Shown piece after piece: positions 57,715 through 64,000 of a stretch of DNA of 64,000 nucleotides. The stretch is taken from NCBI GenBank assembly GCA_018401645.1, contig JAGYKK010000005.1, positions 50,278 through 114,277 of the forward strand, read 5' to 3'. The notes beneath the pieces are model-generated. The model saw only the letters and a list, made by a program, of their open reading frames with translations, ran no database searches and was not told the DNA's origin. The stretch comes from Mycobacterium sp. (GTDB lineage Bacteria > Actinomycetota > Actinomycetes > Mycobacteriales > Mycobacteriaceae). Positions within the stretch are counted from its first letter, which is position 1; each line of letters starts with the position of its first letter. The position numbers were made by a program, and so were the translations under genes.

Positions 57715-58541
57715 CACCGGTCCCCGGTGGCCAGAAGTTCCAGTCGGATCTCCTCGGCGTAATGCTTGGCCAGGTGACACCGATGGTCGGGTGTTCCGTT
57801 CGCGTCGTCGAACCACACCGCGTCGGGCAGTCCGTCGATGGCCTGTTGCAACACGCCGCTATCCGGAATCATGTTGAACACCAACCGGATCGGATGAATG
57901 GTCGCCGCGGTGATGGTCAGCAGAAAGTCGCTGGTATCGGGTGAGCGGGTGGCGACCATGAAGATCGTCGACCGTCCGAGTTTAGTCAGCGTGAAGCGGC
58001 GATGTGCGTGGCGCTTCCGCAAAGCGCTGATCGGAATGTCGATGCTGCGCAACACTTCACCGGGCTGCAGCACGTTCTGGTGGTCTCCGGTCACAAAGTC
58101 GGCCGCGGCCACCGTCCGCTGGGAGCCGTCGGGGGCCCACAGCGTGTAGGCGGCTTCGAGTGCAACAGTCAGGGTGATCATCGGGCCGGCGGGCAATGAC
58201 AGGCAAATGTTGCCCCCGACCGTTGCCGAGCTGATCACTTTGAACGACGCGAGGAACGCCTCGCAACTCGTCGTGAACAGGGAGCCCGCCGCCCAGTCGG
58301 CGGGCGCCTCGAATGCGTACAACTCCGCCATCGAACAGGTCGCCGCGATCCGCAGACCGGTATCGGTGACCTCGAGGGACCGCCAGCCGAGCGCAGGCAG
58401 GTCGATCAGACGGCGCAGGCCAGGTTGCGGTTCGGAGAACAACCAGGTTCCCCCGGCCAGCCACGCGTCGCCGTCGCGCCACAGCGCGCCGGGCCACTTC
58501 GGTGGCCGGCGGACAATGTCCTCGACGGTGTTGAGGTCTAC
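57714..58541 (-). CDS. FAD-binding subunit of the molybdenum hydroxylase, with a non-canonical apparent start
   Basis: The subunit shows WLAGGTWLFSEPQPGLRRLI (FAD pyrophosphate contact), SSATVGGNICLSLPAGPM and ALRKRHAHRRFTLTKLGRST, as in the medium subunits of xanthine and CO dehydrogenases. Conserved sequence begins at DLNTVEDIVRRPPKWPGALW, encoded from 58539-58541, where the codon is GTA preceded by AAGGGG. No ATG, GTG or TTG is in frame there; the first canonical in-frame start is the TTG at 58440-58442, which would remove the first half of the FAD loop. Expected length is about 275 residues; a start-codon mutation (GTG to GTA) or an unannotated CTG start is likely. Confidence 0.8.
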   Translation of the reverse strand, partial: VDLNTVEDIVRRPPKWPGALWRDGDAWLAGGTWLFSEPQPGLRRLIDLPALGWRSLEVTDTGLRIAATCSMAELYAFEAPADWAAGSLFTTSCEAFLASFKVISSATVGGNICLSLPAGPMITLTVALEAAYTLWAPDGSQRTVAAADFVTGDHQNVLQPGEVLRSIDIPISALRKRHAHRRFTLTKLGRSTIFMVATRSPDTSDFLLTITAATIHPIRLVFNMIPDSGVLQQAIDGLPDAVWFDDANGTPDHRCHLAKHYAEEIRLELLATGDR

Positions 58542-58772
58542 GTCAAATCCCCTTCAACCCGGACACCCATGACGACGATAGCCACTCCGCCCGCAACGAG
58601 TCCGATCTGATCCGTCCAATGGTGGGCGCCCAATTGTCCGCTCCCGTCGATTCCCGGCGGCCTTTCCGTGATTCATTGATGTTAGTGAAGATGCCGACCG
58701 GCGGAGTGCATTCAACGGGCATCGGCTCGATCGCAGTTCTATACTTCACCGATTCGCGGTGATGGGAGTTCC
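58542..58772. promoter_or_regulatory. Divergent promoter region of the molybdenum hydroxylase and the sedolisin
   Basis: These 231 bases separate two divergent genes and must carry both promoters. The part 58640-58745 is comparatively A+T-rich (for example the run near TTCATTGATGTTAGTGAAGA at 58671-58690). GGGAG lies 6-10 bases before the sedolisin ATG. I could not assign -35/-10 boxes or operators with confidence. Confidence 0.4.
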
Positions 58773-60359
58773 ATGCGGCACGCGGTCAGCCGAGCGCTGA
58801 TTGCGGTGGCCGTCGCCGCGTCCGCCGTCGTGGTGCCGGCGTCAGCCGGACCGCCCATTCCCCGCGTGATCACCGGACCGTACGCATCCCTGCTGGCGGC
58901 ATCAACCGATCTCGGTCCGGCGCGTTCGGCTCGGATACAGCTGACCGCAGCGCTGACCCAGCCGTCCTCGCCGGCGGAGTTGATCCGCTGGACCAGCCGC
59001 CTCGGACTCACGGCGCGCTGGCGCCCCGGCGACGACTGGGCGATCATCGAGGGCGCGCCCGCGGCGGTGGCGGGCGCGTTCGGTGTCGCGGTCCGGGATT
59101 ACCGGGGACGCCACGGCCAGGTTTTCTACGCCTCCCCGCATCAGCCCCAAGTCCCAGCGCCACTGCGCGGCGAGGTCGCCGAACTCGGCCGCGTCCTCGG
59201 GTACACCCCGCACCGAGAGGCACGGCCGACAATCGGCTCGGACGTTCCCCTACCCGACCGGCGGGACACGTTGCTGTCCAACATCTACAACGCCGGGGCG
59301 CTGCGGGAGGCGGGTTACACCGGCAAGGGCCAGACAGTCGTCGTCTTCGCCTTCGACGGGTTCGACCAACCCGATCTCGACGCCTATTCCGCCGAGTTCG
59401 GCCTACCGCCGCTAACCCCCCAGGTTGTCGGGGGGATGGCGTCCCAGCGAAGCGGCGAGGCCACGATGGATCTGGAACTCATCCACGCCCTCGCTCCCGA
59501 CGCGAAGAAAGTTTTGATCAACGCCCGACCCACCGTCGAGTCGGACGGCTCCTACGAGAAGGTCGCGCGGATGATGGAGTCGGCCGACCGCGACTTCCCT
59601 GGGGCGGTGTGGAGTTTCTCCATCGGATGGGGCTGCGACAAGCTGATCACCGCCGCAGACCTGGCCCCGATTCGATCGGCGCTGGCCACCGCGCTGAGCC
59701 ACGGCACCACGGCGTTCAACGCCAGCGGCGATCTGGCCGGCTTGGAGTGCAAGGGCGGGCAGAACTGGTCAGCGCCACCGAGTCCCGACGACATCGGACT
59801 CGACGCGGTGGCGTCATTACCCGAGATGACCAACGTCGGGGGCACCACCCTGTCGACCGACAAGGACGGGCGGTGGATTTCCGAGCAGGCGTGGTTCGAT
59901 GCTCCGCTGTCGCAAGGCACCGGCGGCGGAGTGTCCGCCCTCTTCGAGCGCCCGCCCTGGCAGGAGGGACTGGAGGTCGGCAAGGGCCAGGGCAGGCGGC
60001 TCACTCCCGATGTCGCCGCGGTCGCAGATCCCGACAACGCCATCGCGATCGTTTTCGGCCAGCAGTGGATGGCCGCCGGCGGCACCTCAATGTCCGCCCC
60101 CATCTGGGCCGGATTGGCGGCGGTGATGAACCAGTACCTCATTGAGCACGGCGGCCGGCAACTCGGCGAATTGAACCCGATGCTCTACGCGATAGCCGAG
60201 GGCGCGCCGCGGCCGGCGTTTCGGACCATCGCCCTGGGCGGCAACGCCGTCGACCTTGCCCAGCCGGGCTATGACCTGGTCACCGGCCTGGGCAGCCCCG
60301 ACGTCGAGAACCTTGTCCAGAATGTGCTCGACCTGCAGCGGCTGCGGCGCTGGGGATGA
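58773..60359 (+). CDS. Sedolisin (S53 family) serine-carboxyl peptidase, secreted
   Basis: A 528-residue precursor with an N-terminal signal peptide (to about Ala25), an activation prodomain (about 30-150; GAFGVAVRDYRGRHGQVFYA) and a catalytic domain. The catalytic triad is visible as Glu229 and Asp233 (GEATMDLE) and Ser439 (GGTSMSAPIWAG), with the oxyanion Asp in NASGDLAG. A DxG calcium-site segment lies near the C-terminus (YDLVTGLGSPDVENL). S53 enzymes are acid-active secreted endopeptidases. It is complete and stands alone, 7 bases upstream of the zinc-ribbon membrane gene. Confidence 0.9.
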   Translation: MRHAVSRALIAVAVAASAVVVPASAGPPIPRVITGPYASLLAASTDLGPARSARIQLTAALTQPSSPAELIRWTSRLGLTARWRPGDDWAIIEGAPAAVAGAFGVAVRDYRGRHGQVFYASPHQPQVPAPLRGEVAELGRVLGYTPHREARPTIGSDVPLPDRRDTLLSNIYNAGALREAGYTGKGQTVVVFAFDGFDQPDLDAYSAEFGLPPLTPQVVGGMASQRSGEATMDLELIHALAPDAKKVLINARPTVESDGSYEKVARMMESADRDFPGAVWSFSIGWGCDKLITAADLAPIRSALATALSHGTTAFNASGDLAGLECKGGQNWSAPPSPDDIGLDAVASLPEMTNVGGTTLSTDKDGRWISEQAWFDAPLSQGTGGGVSALFERPPWQEGLEVGKGQGRRLTPDVAAVADPDNAIAIVFGQQWMAAGGTSMSAPIWAGLAAVMNQYLIEHGGRQLGELNPMLYAIAEGAPRPAFRTIALGGNAVDLAQPGYDLVTGLGSPDVENLVQNVLDLQRLRRWG

Positions 60360-60366
60360 TCTGGGG

Positions 60367-62180
60367 ATGAGCACAGCTACGGGATCCCGGACGCGGTGCC
60401 GCGGCTGCGCCGCTGACGTCCCGGCCGGTGGCTTCTGCGGACTGTGCGGTTTCGACCAGGGGGGACCGACCGACGGGAAAGTCCGATTCCTTCGACCCCG
60501 ATCGTTCGTGTTCGCACCCGGGGAGAGAGTGCTTCGCCCCTATCTTTTGAGCTCGCTGTTCCCCGAGTTGCCGAGGCGCTCCCGCAATTCGTTTCGGGTA
60601 ACACTGATCATCGGGGCCGTCGCGCTGGTCAGCCTGGCGGTGCTCAAGCTTTCCACCGCTGAGATGACCGTTGCCGCGCTCGGAATGCCGCTGCTGTTCG
60701 TCTTCTACCTATGCGCCTGCGTTGGCGATCAAGACATTTCGCGAACATCGCTGGTCTTGGCCGCGGCACTGGGCGCTGCACTGGGCGCCGGCTGGGAACT
60801 GGTCACCGATCAACTGGTTGCGCGCAGCTACACCGTTCCGATTTCGACGGGCCTGGCGCTGCAGGATCTGGTGAGCCGGATGATCAAATTCACTTTCCTG
60901 CTGGGCCTGATGATGGTTCCCGCCCTCGTGCTGCGGGTGTGGCCATCGCGAACGCGAAAGTCGTTGCACGGGTTTGCAATCGGCGCGCTGGGTGCGCTAG
61001 CCTTCACCGCTGCCGTGACAATGGCGAGGCTGACGCCGCAATTCACCAGCGGGCTCGTCGCCCATGACAGACCTGTCCAGGGACTGCTCGTACAGGCCGG
61101 CCTGATCGGCATGACGGTTCCGGTCACCGTTGCGGCCACGGGCGGGATTGCCGGAATCCTGCTGTGGTTTCGCCACCCAAGCGGCGGCGCGGCCGCGGGT
61201 CACCCCGGCCGGGTACGCCTGGTGCTGGCACTGCTGGTCGCAGGCGCGTTACTGGCTCAGTCCGGGCTCGGGCCTTTCGACGTCACCCGTCGTTTCTGGC
61301 CGGGGTTGACCGAGGTCTGGATACTGGTCATCCATCTGGCGATAACGCTTCTCGTTCTGGTTGCGCTGCGGATCGCACTGCAAATCGCGATGCTGCACGA
61401 GGCCCACGATCCGGTCGACGAGGCCGCGTCGCTGACGTGTGCACAGTGCGGGCGTGGGGTCGCCGAGATGGTGTTCTGTTCGGAGTGCGGAGCGGCCATG
61501 GTCGCATCTGATCGGCAACCGTCGCGGCGGCCGAGCACCGACTGGGTGGTGAGCCGGTGGGTGACGGCGATGGGGGCGATTGTGCTGGTGCTCAGTGCGA
61601 TCGAGTTCACACTCACGCCGGCGACGTCAGCTATCTGTGCCCACCGGATTGCGGCCCGGCCGCTGTCGAGTCTCCCTTCGAGAACAATCCGCGCTTCACA
61701 GCGGCCGACGGCCAATTCTCGGTGGGCTACCCGGGCAGTTCGGCCTACCGCGTCGTCACCGAAGCCACCCGGGTCACTGCCACGTGGACCGCCGGAGATG
61801 GCGGAGTGATGCAGTTCTTCTCCGAACCCGCGGCCGGCCGCTCACCCCGCGATATCGCCAAGGCGACGGTCAAGAAGTCCTATCCGGATGCCAGGGTCGC
61901 CTATGAGATTCCTAATGCGATGGTGGGCTATCAACCTGGATATGGCGAGGTCGACGACTACTGGCCACAGAACCCAAGCGCGCGCAACAGCCGAATCCGG
62001 ATCCTCGTCATGGTCGCGGTGAAAGACGACCTGGCGCTGATCGCCTCTGCGGAAGGTCCCTTCCGCGAGTTCGGGCCGGATTCCGGACCCGGACATCCGT
62101 CCGGGGCGAACCTGCGGATCGCCGAAGACATGGGCCGCTACGTCAACAGCTTCACCTGGCCTGGTGACCCGCCGCGATGA
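60367..62180 (+). pseudogene. Zinc-ribbon membrane protein, frameshifted
   Basis: The first frame holds an N-terminal double-Cys zinc ribbon (CRGCAADVPAGGFCGLCG), about nine hydrophobic segments reminiscent of PrsW-type proteins, and a second zinc ribbon (CAQCGRGVAEMVFCSECG) at about residues 358-375. After the last membrane segment (AIVLVLSAIEFTLTP) the sequence leaves the frame near 61625; the extracytoplasmic domain VSYLCPPDCGPAAVESPFEN, FSVGYPGSSAYRVV and VGYQPGYGEVDDYWP continues in another frame to a TGA at 62178-62180. A single indel disrupts an otherwise complete gene of about 600 codons. Confidence 0.75.
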
Positions 62181-62211
62181 CAAGGGGACCCGATGTCGTC
62201 ACAATTGACCG

Positions 62212-63330
62212 GTGCGTGAAGTTCTCGACGAACTGATCGCGATCCGCCGTCGCGGGGGCATGGCGGCGATCGCGACGGTTGTTGGCACCCGGTGGTCCAC
62301 GGCCAGGTCCGTGGGCGCCTCGATGCTGGTCACCGATTCAGGTGAGGTGGTCGGTTCGGTGGGCGGCGGTTGCGTCGAGGCCGAAATCTTCGCCGCCGGC
62401 GAGGAGGTTCTCCGCCATGGCGTTCCACAGTTGGAGACTTACGGTGTCAGCGATGACGATATGTTCGCGGTCGGCTTCACCTGCGGCGGCGTCATCGACG
62501 TGTTCATCGAGCGGGTGGACTCCGAGACCTGGCCGGAACTCGAGGGAATCGCGTCGAGTATCGCCGCGCGGGAACCAGTGGCGATCGCAACCATCGTCAA
62601 AGGCGGGCGCTGCGTCGGCCGGCGGCTTGTGGTCCGTCCCGACCGCACCGAGGGCACGTTGGGCACGGCCAGGCTCGACGAAACCATCCGCGAGGAGGCC
62701 ATCGCGATGCTCGCCTCCGGTGCCACCGCAACACTGCACCACGGACCGGACGGTGGGCACCCGGGCCCGGAACTTGAGGTGTTCGTCACGAGCTACGCCC
62801 CGCCTGCGCAACTGTTCATCTTCGGGGCCGCCGACTTCTCGGCGCCGCTGGTGCGGGTCGGCAAGCTGCTCGGATTCCGGGTGACCGTCTGCGATGCGCG
62901 CCCGGTGTTCGCGACCCGGAAGCGGTTTCCCGACGCCGACGAGGTCGTCGTGGACTGGCCGCACCGGTGGCTGGGCAACCAGCAGGTCGACGAACGAACG
63001 GTGATCGCCGTGCTCACCCATGACCCGAAGTTCGATGTGCCGGTACTGCGGGTCGCGCTGCGGTCCAAGGCCGGCTACGTCGGCGCGATGGGCTCCAGGC
63101 GCACCCACGAGGATCGGCTCTCCCGATTGAAGGACGCCGGGATCACCGACGCCGAGTGCGATCGACTGCACTCGCCGATAGGCCTGGACCTCGGCGCCCG
63201 GACCCCGGAGGAGACGGCGATTTCGATCGCCGCGGAGATCGTCGCGGCCAGGTGGGGTGGATCGGGATCGCGCCTGACCGGCACCACCGGGCCGATCCAC
63301 CCTGCAAGCCCCGCAGCGAGACGGGAATGA
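62212..63330 (+). CDS. XdhC/CoxI-family molybdenum hydroxylase maturation factor
   Basis: A 372-residue protein with a GTG start. GSVGGGCVEAEI lies in the XdhC_CoxI domain, and a Rossmann domain follows (FIFGAADFSAPLVRVGKLLG, RVTVCDARPVFA) ending with GYVGAMGSRRTHEDRL. XdhC binds and sulfurates the molybdenum cofactor before its insertion in xanthine-dehydrogenase-family enzymes, so it should serve the hydroxylase at 55015-58541, although it is on the opposite strand. It overlaps the MobA-like gene by four bases (ATGA at 63327-63330). Confidence 0.9.
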   Translation: MREVLDELIAIRRRGGMAAIATVVGTRWSTARSVGASMLVTDSGEVVGSVGGGCVEAEIFAAGEEVLRHGVPQLETYGVSDDDMFAVGFTCGGVIDVFIERVDSETWPELEGIASSIAAREPVAIATIVKGGRCVGRRLVVRPDRTEGTLGTARLDETIREEAIAMLASGATATLHHGPDGGHPGPELEVFVTSYAPPAQLFIFGAADFSAPLVRVGKLLGFRVTVCDARPVFATRKRFPDADEVVVDWPHRWLGNQQVDERTVIAVLTHDPKFDVPVLRVALRSKAGYVGAMGSRRTHEDRLSRLKDAGITDAECDRLHSPIGLDLGARTPEETAISIAAEIVAARWGGSGSRLTGTTGPIHPASPAARRE

Positions 63331-63869
63331 CGACGGCCGGTTTGGTCCTGGCCGCCGGGGCCGGCGTGCGGTTCGGCGGGCCGAAGGCGCCGTTCGTCCT
63401 CGACGGCAAGCGCCTCGTCGACCGTTCGGTTCAGGTGCTGCGAGGCGCCGGATGCGCGCCGGTAATCGTCGTGCTCGGCGCCTGGGTCGGCGAGGTACCG
63501 GATGCCGTTGTGGTGATCAACGACGACTGGCCGGACGGAATGGGATCGTCGCTGCGGACCGGGCTGGCGGCGCTAGAAGGCTCGGACGATATCGACTCGG
63601 TGATCGTGACACTCGTCGACCTCCCGGGCCTGACCGCCGACGGAGTCCGGCGAGTCTGTGACTCTCCGGCGGCGATCGCGGCGGCTACCTTCGGCGGCAG
63701 GCGCGGACATCCGGTGAAGTTCAGCCGCACACATTGGGCCGAGGCGCTGGCCGCGGCCAGCGGTGACGAGGGCGCGCGCCGGTTCCTCAACGGCAGGAGC
63801 GATGTCGCACTCATCGAAATCGGGGACGTTGCCGATGGCCGGGATATCGACTTCCGGCCCGGCGGCTAG
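63327..63869 (+). CDS. MobA-like NTP transferase (MocA type)
   Basis: A 180-residue protein. GLVLAAGAGVRFGGPKAPFV is the nucleotidyltransferase loop, and LVDLPGLTADGVRRV with GGRRGHPVKFSRTHW completes the pattern of MocA/MobA-like enzymes that attach CMP to molybdopterin. Cytidylylated cofactor is the form used by xanthine-dehydrogenase-family hydroxylases. It is coupled to the XdhC gene by an ATGA overlap and is complete. Confidence 0.85.
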   Translation: MTTAGLVLAAGAGVRFGGPKAPFVLDGKRLVDRSVQVLRGAGCAPVIVVLGAWVGEVPDAVVVINDDWPDGMGSSLRTGLAALEGSDDIDSVIVTLVDLPGLTADGVRRVCDSPAAIAAATFGGRRGHPVKFSRTHWAEALAAASGDEGARRFLNGRSDVALIEIGDVADGRDIDFRPGG

Positions 63870-63900
63870 GGTCGGGCGATGCCGACGAGGAGCAGAGACG

Positions 63901-64000
63901 ATGCCGATTCAGATCGACGAGGCTAGGGCCCGGGATCTCGCTCCGCAGTTGGACGACGCCCTGCAGATCGTGTGCAATGAGTTCGAGGGACTCGATGCGC
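63901..64000 (+). CDS. Partial reading frame at the window edge
   Basis: An ATG at 63901 preceded by GAGGAG eight bases upstream starts MPIQIDEARARDLAPQLDDA and runs off the window. A downstream gene of the molybdenum-maturation operon is possible. The family cannot be told from 33 residues. Confidence 0.5.
   Translation, partial: MPIQIDEARARDLAPQLDDALQIVCNEFEGLDA

Overview
The window looks like chromosome from a high-G+C actinobacterium, most likely a mycobacterium or close relative. The clues are many GTG and TTG starts, an XPB-type helicase gene, a fused HadA/HadB-like dehydratase, a DUF1906 Tat-exported protein, several type II toxin-antitoxin pairs and repeated arylsulfatase genes. The genus is inferred from family content; no rRNA or other taxonomic marker is present. 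No tRNA, rRNA or CRISPR array was recognised.

The main property of the window is gene decay. Roughly twenty of about sixty loci are broken by single-base indels, internal stops or loss of one or both ends. They sit beside long intact frames: a 899-residue molybdenum hydroxylase, a 740-residue beta-propeller protein, a 528-residue sedolisin and a 515-residue transporter. This mixture, together with truncations and mosaic junctions that indels alone cannot make, argues for real pseudogenisation more than uniform sequencing error, although sequencing error is not excluded for the single indels.

Layout. 1-9 kb: 3' end of prfC, a broken ABC-F ATPase, a Dabb protein, a fused MaoC-type dehydratase, an acyltransferase, a TVP38/DedA protein, an SDR, a lipoprotein serine hydrolase and CutC. 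8.7-20 kb: an MFS transporter, a broken GH3 glycosidase, a spermidine-synthase-like protein, an exported coiled-coil protein, a SIS protein, a one-piece lycopene cyclase with a small membrane partner, a broken DUF1906 protein, a class III aminotransferase and a membrane-anchored ABM protein. 20-27 kb: a TetR regulator, two arylsulfatases (one broken), a broken amine oxidase and a VapBC pair. 27-37 kb: a gene graveyard holding truncated oxidoreductases, an XPB helicase cut by an IS3-family end, an integrase N-terminus fused in frame to a ThrE exporter and a stop-containing phosphotransferase. An intact ATP-grasp/serine hydrolase pair lies inside it.

37-50 kb: a VOC lipoprotein, then the most unusual gene of the window, a seven-bladed YVTN propeller joined to a C-terminal module that looks like an aerolysin/ETX-MTX2 pore-forming domain. 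It is followed by a DUF1990 remnant, an intact tyrosine recombinase, a broken VCBS/cadherin-like surface protein, a nitronate monooxygenase with compensating frameshifts, a 33-bp direct repeat bracketing one membrane gene, and two adjacent toxin-antitoxin modules. 50-64 kb: a purine-type catabolic neighbourhood with a broken guanine deaminase, a broken FAD oxidase, a split molybdenum hydroxylase and its XdhC and MobA-like maturation factors, plus an ABM membrane protein, an epimerase, a sedolisin and a broken zinc-ribbon membrane protein. If the hydroxylase acts on purines, the deaminase that would feed it has been lost.
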